A DNA stretch of 64,000 nucleotides, from the NCBI GenBank assembly GCA_016713885.1, contig JADJOF010000004.1, positions 186,001 to 250,000 on the forward strand, in the 5' to 3' direction. Shown here piece after piece: positions 17,904-27,207 of the stretch (position 1 is the first letter of the stretch; each line of letters opens with the position of its first letter). Position numbers and translations under genes: made by a program. The DNA is from Bdellovibrionales bacterium. GTDB taxonomy: Bacteria > Bdellovibrionota > Bdellovibrionia > Bdellovibrionales > JAMPXM01. The notes under the pieces are model-generated. The model did no database searches. It saw nothing but the letters and a program-made list of their open reading frames with translations, and was not told the DNA's origin.

Positions 17904-17945
17904 GCCAAAAAAGAAAAAGCCATCGACGTTCCCGTCGACGGCCTT
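17904..17945 (-). terminator. Rho-independent terminator of the gliding-like operon
   Basis: On the minus strand AAGGCCGTCGACG, loop GGAA, CGTCGATGGCTT, then TTTCTTTTTT. The stem is 12-13 bp with one bulge and one G-U pair and is followed by a long T-rich tract. It lies about 30 bases after the last gene of the operon. Confidence 0.85.
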
Positions 17946-17972
17946 CGGCATGTGCGATTTTAAAATCGCGAA

Positions 17973-18608
17973 CTACTGTTCTTTCACCTTAGAGAAGTTT
18001 GAGGCGGCGCGCTCAGAGACGCGAACCTGCTTCTTCCACTTCGTGATCTCTTCTTCGTACTCGGCCTTCTTGGCAAGAAGGCGCTTTTTCTCGGCACGTG
18101 CTTCTTCCTCTTTGAGTTTTAGGCCCTGCTCAAGGTCAGTGATCGACTGACTGCGCTCGCCCCAGCCGGCCTGATCGGTCTCGACCTTTTTGAGGCGTTC
18201 CTCGTAGACCGCGATATTGGCCGCGCGCTTGGTTTTATTCTCTTCAAGGCGCGCCAGTGCGAGTTTCAACTCCTCGATCTGCTTGTCTTCAGCAAGTGCC
18301 TTGTCGCGCTCGGCCTTCAGAAGAACGTTGACCTCGGCCTTCGCCGCTTCAACGGTCTGCTGATCCTTACCCGACTGAGTGCCCTGCTTTGTGGCAGCAA
18401 GGCGCTGCTTCTCAAGCGTCTTAAGCGCTTTCTCAGTTTCTGCGATGTTTGAAAGAACAGTTTTTAAGTTTGTCTCATACTGCTCAAGATTGATTTTGAA
18501 GCAGAGAGATTCTCACTCAGCTGCTGCTGCTTGGCTTTAACATCCGTGCGCGCAGCGGCCGTACCGCCGACCATGAGAGCAAGTCCAAAAACGATTGCGG
18601 ATTTCATT
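17973..18608 (-). CDS. Exported coiled-coil protein, frame interrupted
   Basis: The ATG at 18606-18608 gives a signal peptide MKSAIVFGLALMVGGTAAA, then a Gln-rich stretch; the frame then stops at ACT TAA. The next frame continues as a long Lys/Glu/Gln-rich heptad-repeat coiled coil down to 17973, so one base is probably missing near 18501-18510. About 211 aa when joined. The start overlaps the stop of the preceding TPR gene. As the last gene of the gliding-like operon it could form a periplasmic rod or linker. No family is recognised. Confidence 0.7.
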
Positions 18609-18609
18609 T

Positions 18610-21120
18610 TCACTGGGCACCTCCACCCAACCCGGTGGCCAACGAGGCCTGCTCGCGACGTGACGAGTCCGGGCAGTTATTCTTCAAGCTTGATCGGTAG
18701 TGACCAATCTCGTCTTCCCAATATTCTCCGTCAAAGTCCCACTGCAGCGACTTCGATTTTGGAATCACGGTCGCCGGAACTCGATTTCCTTTTTCGCCAC
18801 CTGCGACTTGGAAACGAATGTTCTCGCCACTTGCGGCGAACACCTCATAGCGCAAGAGCTCGTTGTTGTCGAGGTAGCGCGAGAGATCGGTGCGAATCTT
18901 GGTGATCCGATTGGCAATCGCTCGTTCCATGCTGTTTTTCAAATCGACACCGCGACGATCCGCACCCGCGACGACGTCGCCGTTGTACTGTGCGATCGAA
19001 CGTTTGGCCTCATTGAATAGGTCAACCATGAAGAATTGATCGTTTAAGCGACCCATCTCAGAATCCATATCGGCCATCATCTGTGGGCGATTGGGCTCAA
19101 GCTCGGGCTTATGCTTGATACTGGCCACTTGTTTGCGCAAGTGATCGATACGACGACGAGTCTGCATGACTTTACTCTGAGCGTCTTTCAGACTTCGGTC
19201 GATCTCGACTTCAATCTTCGAGTATGAAGCCTTCTCATCGATCTGACGATTGAGCGAGCGCTGTAAGTTCAAGAAATCTTTTTGGCGCGCGATCTCGCGA
19301 ATCACCGAGCCCGGAAGACCATCAAGCTCTTTCATATCGCCTTTCTTGTCGCGCTGGCTAAATGCCTGCACAAAACGGCGAACGGTTCCATAACGGCCAT
19401 CTTTAAATGACGTGACCGACTTTTCATAGGTATCAATTTGCGTTAGAACCTCGCGGTAATCTTTCTCAAGAACCGACAGCGTACGGTAAGCGTCGCCGTA
19501 CTGACAGAGATTCAGGTAACCGATCGTGCGAATCACGTACGACTCTGGCTTATAAGCGGCGGCAAAGAACGGCGAATGGATCGAGTACATATTTCCGATC
19601 GCGCCCTCAAAATCACCCGACATCAGCTGCGCCCAACCAAGTTCCGCTAAGCCCTGGAGCCATAGCGGGTGATCTTTGTTCACGGTCAAGAATGCTTGAT
19701 GCGCCTCTTTGTATTTGCCTTCTTGAAAGTACATGCGCGCAAGGTTCAAGGCGATCAGACCTTGAAACTCACGAGCTGACTCTTCGGCGCGTGGATTTTT
19801 AATCAACGCCTCTTGAAGATCAACAGCGCGTTTCTTTGAACCGATACTGTACTCTGAGAGAGCCTCAACAAACTTCGCCTGCAAGTAGCGCGGATGCCCT
19901 TCAGGAACTTGTTTTGCCCACTCAAGCGCCGTCTTAAATTTCTCAGCCGCAGCCGAACTTTCAGCAATCATCGCCGCGACCGTCGCCGTGGTCTCGCTCT
20001 TGATATCGGTCATCACTTCGGGGTTCTTCATCGCCTTTTCAAGCGCCTCGCCAAACTGACGGGCCGTTGCGTTCGGAGTCTCCCAATTGACTTCAGTGAG
20101 CAGCCGTTTTGAGAAGAAGCCATCACCCGATTCAAACACACGACGAGCACGCTCGGAGAAGTCGGTCATCAATCCAAGACTCTTCGAGCATTTCGCAAGA
20201 TAGTAGTCGGCTTCTGCCTGATGTTCTTTTTTTCCTGAAATAGAGTGAAAGAGACCCACAGCGGCAGCGCAACGGTAGCCTTGTTGATAGAGAAGAAGTC
20301 CCGATAAGAATCGATACTCAGAGTCAGTGAGCGGAGTAAACTTCGCTAAGCTCTCCGGCATACGATGAGGTTCAGCGGAAAGTTTTAGCGCATAGGTCCG
20401 AAGGCCCGTGTCGTCGACCTTGCCTTTTGCAACCTGCAATTCTTTAAACTGTCGAGCCGTTAAAGCCGGAGATGGCGCTTTAGTCAAAGTCCGCATCTCT
20501 TCTTCTTCGGTCAAAGTTGGTGAGGTCAGTGGCGCCAGGCTCAAACCCTCAAGCAGCTTTTGCAGCGATCCACCAACAGCAAACTTCTGATTTTTCAAAT
20601 CTTGAAAGCGTTCTTCTCGCGGCAAACGAAGGCGTGGAATGGCGTCAACATTTCCGCCGATATCATAGCGAACCACGCCAGTTTCAGAACGGGTAAGTCC
20701 AGGAATATTCATCATGTCGGATGCGACCTGTGCCGCTTGCGAGGAACCAACAGCATTCGCCGGAGCACGCTGTTGCGATACTGGAATGACTGGCGCCTGA
20801 ATTCGATTGGCTGCAACGGCAGGAGGTGTAGTTTGAGCAACTGGCTTCGCCGCCTCATCTCCCCCGCCAAACCAACGACGAGCAAGACTCTGCACGGTCG
20901 TCTTTGCGACGGCGACTTTTGATTCAAACCATGAGCCAACACCGGTAGCAGCCGGACGAGTCGCGACAGGACGAGCCCGCTGGCCGCTTCGCGCCTCATC
21001 GTAGTCTTTGTTTGGATCCAAAACTTCGGCTGTGGCCATTGTCGATACGACAAGGCCCACTGGCATGACCAGCCCCATGACCACGGTCCTTAGCTTTCGA
21101 TTTGTTCTTAAGACTCTCAT
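18610..21120 (-). CDS. Large exported TPR protein, possible GltC-like gliding component
   Basis: About 836 aa from the ATG at 21120, which has GGAG six bases upstream. A signal peptide precedes ATAEVLDPNKDYDEA. A low-complexity linker of about 150 residues follows, then tetratricopeptide-like helices from residue ~270 to ~560 (for example YRCAAAVGLFHSISG, NLARMYFQEGKYKEAHQAF). A coiled-coil section (ASYSKIEVEIDRSLK... to KHKPELEPN) and a C-terminal domain ending WDFDGEYWEDEIGHYRSSL complete it. The place beside CglE/CglF/GltE-like genes suggests the GltC role, a periplasmic/outer-membrane TPR part of the gliding machine. The name is from memory of architecture and order. Confidence 0.7.
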   Translation of the reverse strand: MRVLRTNRKLRTVVMGLVMPVGLVVSTMATAEVLDPNKDYDEARSGQRARPVATRPAATGVGSWFESKVAVAKTTVQSLARRWFGGGDEAAKPVAQTTPPAVAANRIQAPVIPVSQQRAPANAVGSSQAAQVASDMMNIPGLTRSETGVVRYDIGGNVDAIPRLRLPREERFQDLKNQKFAVGGSLQKLLEGLSLAPLTSPTLTEEEEMRTLTKAPSPALTARQFKELQVAKGKVDDTGLRTYALKLSAEPHRMPESLAKFTPLTDSEYRFLSGLLLYQQGYRCAAAVGLFHSISGKKEHQAEADYYLAKCSKSLGLMTDFSERARRVFESGDGFFSKRLLTEVNWETPNATARQFGEALEKAMKNPEVMTDIKSETTATVAAMIAESSAAAEKFKTALEWAKQVPEGHPRYLQAKFVEALSEYSIGSKKRAVDLQEALIKNPRAEESAREFQGLIALNLARMYFQEGKYKEAHQAFLTVNKDHPLWLQGLAELGWAQLMSGDFEGAIGNMYSIHSPFFAAAYKPESYVIRTIGYLNLCQYGDAYRTLSVLEKDYREVLTQIDTYEKSVTSFKDGRYGTVRRFVQAFSQRDKKGDMKELDGLPGSVIREIARQKDFLNLQRSLNRQIDEKASYSKIEVEIDRSLKDAQSKVMQTRRRIDHLRKQVASIKHKPELEPNRPQMMADMDSEMGRLNDQFFMVDLFNEAKRSIAQYNGDVVAGADRRGVDLKNSMERAIANRITKIRTDLSRYLDNNELLRYEVFAASGENIRFQVAGGEKGNRVPATVIPKSKSLQWDFDGEYWEDEIGHYRSSLKNNCPDSSRREQASLATGLGGGAQ

Positions 21121-21140
21121 GGTCATCTCCACAATCTCGT

Positions 21141-21932
21141 TCAGAAAAAGAAGTTAAAACCGAAAGTGAGCACCGACGTCTGCGACGTCTCCGTATTCAC
21201 GCTCGCTGACGGGCTTCTGAAACGAACAATTTCTTCTTGAAACCAACGATTCTTATAGTCGACTCGAAACGCCGCATACTTGCTAAAAAAGAAGGTCTGC
21301 GAAATGTCGAGTGCAACAGTCGGCGCATTCTTCTCTTGGTTGCCAGATTCACGCTGCTGCTCGTAAGTCGTCACGCCAACGCCAGGAGAGATCGCCATAT
21401 CAAAGTAAATGATGGTTGAATTCATCACCGACATTTTTGCGTAGAACGGAACCCAGTTCACCGTCATACCTTGATAGCCTTTGATCTTGCCGTGGTTGGC
21501 CGTACCCGACTGTGCCTTCAAGTTTGAAAGCGCTTTGTTGTCAGCGGAGCTTGTCGACTGGTAGTGAGCCTCAACACCGAAACGCTCAGAAAAGAAGTAA
21601 CCCAACGACGTGGCCAGAGTCGGACCATCAGACCACTGGTCGTTGATCAAGAAGCCGTACTGAAGATTCAATGAAAGACGATTGGCTTTCGTGTAAAGGC
21701 GATTCTGTACAACAGAGAAGTCTGTGTCTTTCTGCGCCCAATACTTCTTCTCCAAATCTGTGACGTCGACCTTATCAGACTCCCCGGGCGCCGCCTGAGA
21801 AGCCGCTTGGCCTTTGTTTGATGAGCCTTGCGCAATCGCCACAGATGGCGCAAGCGCCATCGCTGCCGACACTGCAACAAGACCGAGCATGAATGCTCTC
21901 ACGACACTTGATGACGTAACTTGAGAAGACAT
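21141..21932 (-). CDS. Outer-membrane beta-barrel protein, CglE-like
   Basis: About 263 aa from the ATG at 21930-21932 (AAGG site). A signal peptide ends near SVAIAQG, then an acidic linker, then alternating amphipathic strands (LSLNLQYGFLINDQW, SLGYFFSERFGVEAHY) and a terminal aromatic motif TFGFNFFF as in outer-membrane barrels. It resembles the barrel domain shared by myxobacteria and Bdellovibrio. In Myxococcus gliding clusters CglE and GltA/GltB are such barrels; which one matches cannot be settled by eye. Confidence 0.8.
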   Translation of the reverse strand: MSSQVTSSSVVRAFMLGLVAVSAAMALAPSVAIAQGSSNKGQAASQAAPGESDKVDVTDLEKKYWAQKDTDFSVVQNRLYTKANRLSLNLQYGFLINDQWSDGPTLATSLGYFFSERFGVEAHYQSTSSADNKALSNLKAQSGTANHGKIKGYQGMTVNWVPFYAKMSVMNSTIIYFDMAISPGVGVTTYEQQRESGNQEKNAPTVALDISQTFFFSKYAAFRVDYKNRWFQEEIVRFRSPSASVNTETSQTSVLTFGFNFFF

Positions 21933-21957
21933 ATCGCACCTTTTCCACATAATCCGG

Positions 21958-22215
21958 TTACTTCACGTATTCCACTGACTCTTTTATGTTTTCGTCGAAA
22001 TTCTTCCGCACTTTATAGAGCGGCAGAAAATCGATGACTCGTTTCTGGACAACATACGCCCCATCAGGGTTACGCACCTGCCCGTCGACATCCATCTGGT
22101 CGAAATTAACGTCTTGTGTTTTTCGATATTGGACCTTTTTCGCCCATACTGTCGAACTCAAGAACAGCGATCCCGAGACCAATCCCAATAGCAAAACGGT
22201 TGTTATGTGCTTCAT
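21958..22215 (-). CDS. Small exported protein, CglF-like
   Basis: About 85 aa from the ATG at 22213-22215 (GGGAGG site). The signal peptide MKHITTVLLLGLVSGSLFLS is followed by a short mature part containing FDQMDVDGQVRNPDGAYVV and FLPLYKVRKNFDENIKESV. Size and the 'DVDG...P-G' pattern recall the small CglF gliding protein, which also sits near a CglE barrel gene; this assignment is tentative. Confidence 0.65.
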   Translation of the reverse strand: MKHITTVLLLGLVSGSLFLSSTVWAKKVQYRKTQDVNFDQMDVDGQVRNPDGAYVVQKRVIDFLPLYKVRKNFDENIKESVEYVK

Positions 22216-22216
22216 C

Positions 22217-23200
22217 TCAACCTCCCTTTTTCTGAGCAGGTTCACGGCCCTTTGCCTGTTCGGCCGGAACGGCCTTTAACGCCTGTTCAAGCGTACGAAT
22301 CTTCTGACTCAGCGACGAAACAAGATCTGCGGTTTTGGACTTCGCACGACCTTTCTCAACGGCCACTTTGAGTTCACGAAGTGTCTCAAGGCTCTTTGCT
22401 TGATCCTTCTTCAGGTTCTCGTAGACGTGCGCCAAACGAACCCGCGTCTCAGCCACCTCCGGTCGAAGAGTGACCGCTTTTGAAAGCAGACCGACTGCTT
22501 CATCTGCATTGCTCTTTTCAATCGCCACTTCCGCCAAACCCGTCAGCGATGGCCAATGATCACCCTTTAGATCTAGAACCTGGCGATAGTAACCCTCGGC
22601 CTCTGACAGCATCCGGTCGCGGTGATAGACTTGCGCAAGCCACGACAATGCCGGCAGTAGCTCTGGATCGAGACGAATCGCCTCTTTCATTTCTTTTGCC
22701 ACTTCACTGGCCGACGCTGCCGGTCCTTGCTCTCGCTCCATGAGGCGAGCTCGTTCGTAGCGAACCAGCGCCATCGGTCCGCCAGCCTTCTTCTCCGAAA
22801 GATCAAGCATCCAATACGCTCGAGTTAGATCACCTTTTCCAGCGGCTGCTACTCCAAGAAAGTAGGCACCCCATGGTGAGTTCACCTCACGCTTTGAAAT
22901 CTCCATGCCCATTCGTTCCAGCTGCGCCCAGTCTTCTTTTTGAGCGCACGCGGTCGCCGCCGCGACCCAGTCCTTCCAAGTCCCTTCGGCCTTTGGATCA
23001 GCGCAGAGCACAGCGCGCCCAACCGGCAATCGCAAATCCACCGCATGATGCCCCTCAAGAAAGGGGCGAGCGCGCTCCGCGGCCTGTGGATCATACTTCA
23101 CTTTTTCAGGAGAACTCGCGCAACCGACAAAGCCAGACACGGCGCTCATTGCAACGAGGGTCAAGACCGCAGTCTGTTTGTTTAAGCTCTGCATTTTCAT
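22217..23200 (-). CDS. TPR lipoprotein, GltE (AglT)-like
   Basis: About 327 aa from the ATG at 23198-23200, with AGGAGG six bases upstream and a 4-base overlap with the preceding gene. The lipobox VSGFVGC is clear. Several TPR units follow (for example LPALSWLAQVYHRDRMLSEAEGYYR and WPSLTGLAEVAIEKSN). The C-terminus is Lys/Gln-rich. TPR lipoproteins of this kind are named GltE in Myxococcus, needed for adventurous gliding. Confidence 0.75.
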   Translation of the reverse strand: MKMQSLNKQTAVLTLVAMSAVSGFVGCASSPEKVKYDPQAAERARPFLEGHHAVDLRLPVGRAVLCADPKAEGTWKDWVAAATACAQKEDWAQLERMGMEISKREVNSPWGAYFLGVAAAGKGDLTRAYWMLDLSEKKAGGPMALVRYERARLMEREQGPAASASEVAKEMKEAIRLDPELLPALSWLAQVYHRDRMLSEAEGYYRQVLDLKGDHWPSLTGLAEVAIEKSNADEAVGLLSKAVTLRPEVAETRVRLAHVYENLKKDQAKSLETLRELKVAVEKGRAKSKTADLVSSLSQKIRTLEQALKAVPAEQAKGREPAQKKGG

Positions 23201-26200
23201 TTCAATCCTCCTGTCCAAAGACCGACCGAACGACGTTCAAACGTCGGTCCCATCCGAGGCGGCGCCTCGACTTCAATCGCCGGTGCTCCGCCCGACTTCA
23301 TGTTCACGGCATCCATTTTCTCTTGAAGGCGGCCTGCCATTCCATCAAGGAGAGCCGCCTTTTTGGCCGATTCGATCGCTTGGTTGAGAGCCTCGATTCC
23401 CTTTTCTTCCATCGGAAGAACGATTTGCTCAATTTCGGCCTGGAAGGCCTTCTGGTCCGCCTCCGGCACATCCGCCGGTAGCGTCATTCCCTTTACTGCT
23501 TTCGAATAGTCGAGATAGATGTCAGCAAGTTTCGCCAAGCTTTGAACAGCGACCGACGTATCGCCCATCTTACCGGCTGACTGGAAAGCCTTCTGTGCTT
23601 TTTCAAGCTTCTCGGTTTTGAGAGCGAGGACAATACCAATTTTCTCAACGCGCGCCTTCACGCTCTGTTGACGATACTCGTCCTCAAGAATTCGCGCCTG
23701 AAGGAACCTTGCCCTGTGCCGGAATGTGCTTCGCCTCTTTCAAGGTCGACTCTCGACCAACAATCTTTCTGGTCAGACTGAACGCCTTTGCCGAGTCACC
23801 GGATTTATACGCAAGCTCAGCCTCTTCCAAGTGCAAATCGGCTCGATGCAGGCTCTAGACCCATCGATTCAATCTTTCCGCGAATCAAAGTGATCGATTT
23901 GTCGTCGCGAAGATCCTTTGCAACCTGGAAGGCTTTTTTCATAGACAGGCAAGCGCCCTTCTGCCTTCTTCTCATCCGCAAGTTTGATGTAAAGAGTCAG
24001 CGCCCGCTCTTTTGAAGCGCGATCACCTGAGAGCGCCAAGAAGTCGGTGGCTGTTTCTTTCCACTGCATCTTCTTCTCTGGTTCAAGCTTTGCGACGAGT
24101 TCAGAAAGAGTAAAGAGCACCGGGGCCGCCAGATCCAAACGCGCGATCGACTCAAACGTCTGTGCCGCTTGCTCCAGACACGTCTTGCTGTTCTCAGAAC
24201 CTGGGAACATTGTGTTCATCTCTGAACACATCGAAGCACCGCCGGCCACATCGCCGGACTTGAAAAGAATCTGACTCGCGTTCCACCAAGCTCGTGCACC
24301 CAGTTCAGAGCCCTTGTTCTCAACAGCAAAGGCTCGATACATCGAAACCGCCTGCTGATGCTGACCCTTGCTTTCGACTTCGCCGACTTCAGCAAACCAC
24401 GCCTCGCGACGGATTTTTGCCATCTGGTCTTCACGGCCTTTTTCAAGACCTCGCGACAGTAGAGCCTGTGCCGCTTCTTTTAATGTCTTGTAGTCTTTTT
24501 TGATATTCAGAATATCAAGATAGAGATCTTGAGCCTTCAGCACTTTCGGATGAGTGGTATTGTCTTTTGACCAGCCGATCAGCTTAAGATCGGGCGCAGC
24601 CTTGTCATACTTCTCTTTCTCGTAGGCAATAAACGCCTTCTTAAAGCGAAGGTCCAACGCGTACGGGCCATTTGGCGCTTTCTTTAAGTAAGCACTGGCA
24701 AGTTTCTCAAACTGATTCTCATCGTCATCGGACCACTTCGCTTCGCCAACGGCGCGCTCAAGAAGAAACGACCGCTCCATAGGAAGCGTCAACTGAGAGC
24801 TTGGGGTCAGTTTGCATAAGATCAAAACCGCCCTTTTTGCCAGCATCCTTTGATGCCAACTCAACATTGGCGTATTCGGTACTTGCCTCACGAAAGCGAT
24901 TTCGGGCAAACAAGAGGTCGGCAAAGGCATAGCGCACTTGCGCCACTTCATGGCTCTGCTTACCCGCCGCTGTTTGATTCTCCAAATGGAGCTGATATGA
25001 GCGCAGTGCCAGATCCGCAGTCTCTGCTGTCCGATCTTTCTTCCAAAGCGCATGCAGCTTCGCACCCAGCTTCTTTGAAACTTCTATGACTTTCACATCG
25101 CACTCGGCGCGGCCCGGCTGTTTCTCTGCCATGCCGTCGCACATTTGGTTCAGTGTCTCGAGCTGCTTGACCGCGAGGTCACGGCGCTTCAGACGGTCGG
25201 CATTCCAGATCAGCTCTTCATGAACAAGCGCAATCTGAGTGCTATCCGGAAGTTTGGCCAAGATTCCACGAAGGACAATGTCCACTTCGTTGTATTTTGC
25301 ATGCCGTTTATAGATTTCAACGAGACGCAGGATCACCGGAACAGCATCGAGATCTCGAGCCTGAGTCGTAAAGTAGGTCACCGCGTCTTCCGCTTTGCGC
25401 TCGTCCGAGTAGAACAAAGCCAAGTCGCCAAGTGCCTCTTTGCGCAAATCAAGCTTCACGGACACTTGACCCGCAGCGGCCTTCTCGTGCCCGTAGGCGA
25501 TCACCTGCTCAAGCAGCGCGATGCCGCCATTCTCGTCCTGCATATTGTACTTACACCATGCAGCTTTGTAGATGCCATAGGGGTAGACCCGCGACTCTGG
25601 ATACTCGCGAATTTTGAGAAAGCTTTCGATCGCAACAGTGAATGCACGACGCGCATAATAGATCTCGCCAAGTGACAAGAGCGAGTCTGGCACCAGCGGC
25701 GACTGCGGATGTTGCGTGAGAAGTTTTTTGAACTGCTCCTCTGCTTTCTTGTCGTCGCCAATCTGCTGGTAGGCATAGGCGGTATTAAAAACCACCACGT
25801 CGCGAGCACGGAAGCGTGGGAACTTCGACTCAAGCTCAAGATAAATGCCGATGGCCTTTTGAATCTGCTTCACCTCTGATGCTTCACGCACCATCGCTGG
25901 AGCGAATGTCGTCACTTGGTTAGAGTCCTTGTGAACTTCAAAGAAGCGCTCAGTGCGCGCGCGGCGCATGTAGATCTCGCCAAGACGAAAGAGAATCTCA
26001 GCCTCCATGCGGGTCCCTTTATAGCGAATCTTCAAGCGCTCCAGCTGCTCAAGCGCCTTCTTTTCAGAACGCATCACCATGAGCTCGGTCTTCAGCGCTT
26101 TGACTTCGTTGCCGGTCTCGTCCCCCTCTTGAAAGCGAAGCTCTTCCTCAATCGACTTCTCGCCCTTTTTTGCCGCGGCAAACACCGGTGTCGGCAACAC

Positions 26201-26248
26201 TGAGAGTAAGCCAATCAAAATAACTGAGGTCTTAAAAATGGGTCTCAC
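23197..26248 (-). CDS. Large exported TPR protein, AgmU/GltD-like, with four frame breaks
   Basis: A signal peptide (MRPIFKTSVILIGLLSV...PVFAA) starts a TPR protein that is open in one frame to about 24804. It then continues in other frames after likely single-base insertions at 24803-24806 (four C on the coding strand), 23935-23940 (six A), ~23851 and ~23707, ending LWTGGLK at 23197. Joined, it is about 1,016 aa with many TPR-like helices (EILFRLGEIYMRR, SLLSLGEIYYARRAF, LKIREYPESRVYPYGIYKAA). ATGA overlaps connect it to both neighbours. Size and place fit AgmU/GltD. Either the assembly has errors or the gene is decaying; the first 480 residues are intact. Confidence 0.7.
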
Positions 26249-27207
26249 TTGAGTCCCTCCGGATCAAAGGTCACTTTAATACGAGCTCCAGCACGAGGAA
26301 TCGACGAACCGTGGAAACGTATCGAATTCGCTGAGGCGCGATACGTCCAGCCATTGGCCTCATCGTTCGGCACTTCCACACCATCCACCAAAACTTTGAT
26401 CGACTTCTCAACCGGCTTTCGATCAAGCGGATATTCGGTCACCACCTCAAGCACGCGGGCACGAACATTCTTCAGAGCGCGAAGAAAGTTTGCATCACAA
26501 ATCGATTCGCTCGTTCCACCCGATGCCGTCGCAAGATCAATGTACCGTGTACCCGGTGAGGAGAATCCCCACTCAGCCGTCTGGCAGCTTGGATCGTTTG
26601 GCATAACGCCCATAAAGTGCGCCTGCCAGCCGCGATCACCATAGGGAAGTTTCGGCTTCAAGGCGTCGAGAGCCGCAAGATAGTCCGTCGTCGTACTCGA
26701 CTGATCTTCCTCGTTTGAGAGAAAGATCACATTCAGAAGCGAGTTCTCGCGCAGGAACGCACCGTTTGTACCACCCGCTGCCGCATGGAGTGCGGCCATT
26801 GTCGCTTCACGGCCGCGCTCAACAGGGGATCCATTTTCACCGGCACGCAGGCGTCCGGCAAGAAGGCCAATGAGATTCGGCGTGTCTTTGGTCAAAAACT
26901 TTGGTGTCCCGTTCTGTGCAATCAGTCCACCACGGGCGCCACTGCTGCTCATGTCCATTGTCGTCACACCAATGTGGTAATCAAGACCGGTCGCATTGAG
27001 ACCTTCAATAAAAACGGGTACCTGCTCAGCAAGTAAGTCTTGGTGTTTCGCCATCGACGTTGAGGTGTCGACCACCCAAAGCACATCGACCTCTTTTGAA
27101 TAGGTCACCTGCTGGCCAAATTCCTCTGAGCCCGACTCAACAGCGAACTGCTGCGCGCCGCAGCCGACCAAGGCGAACATTCCAATGAGCACTCCAACCG
27201 ACTTCAT
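26245..27207 (-). CDS. VWA-domain lipoprotein, CglB-like
   Basis: 320 aa. The lipobox FALVGC ends the signal peptide. A von Willebrand A domain follows with the metal-dependent adhesion site DTSTS (residues ~49-53) in EVDVLWVVDTSTSMAKH, and a later acidic loop FLSNEEDQSS in the position of the fifth MIDAS ligand. A C-terminal beta-rich domain ends RAGARIKVTFDPEGLK. In Myxococcus, CglB is a VWA lipoprotein acting as the substrate adhesin of gliding; architecture and operon agree. Start and stop overlap neighbours by ATGA. Confidence 0.82.
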   Translation of the reverse strand: MKSVGVLIGMFALVGCGAQQFAVESGSEEFGQQVTYSKEVDVLWVVDTSTSMAKHQDLLAEQVPVFIEGLNATGLDYHIGVTTMDMSSSGARGGLIAQNGTPKFLTKDTPNLIGLLAGRLRAGENGSPVERGREATMAALHAAAGGTNGAFLRENSLLNVIFLSNEEDQSSTTTDYLAALDALKPKLPYGDRGWQAHFMGVMPNDPSCQTAEWGFSSPGTRYIDLATASGGTSESICDANFLRALKNVRARVLEVVTEYPLDRKPVEKSIKVLVDGVEVPNDEANGWTYRASANSIRFHGSSIPRAGARIKVTFDPEGLK

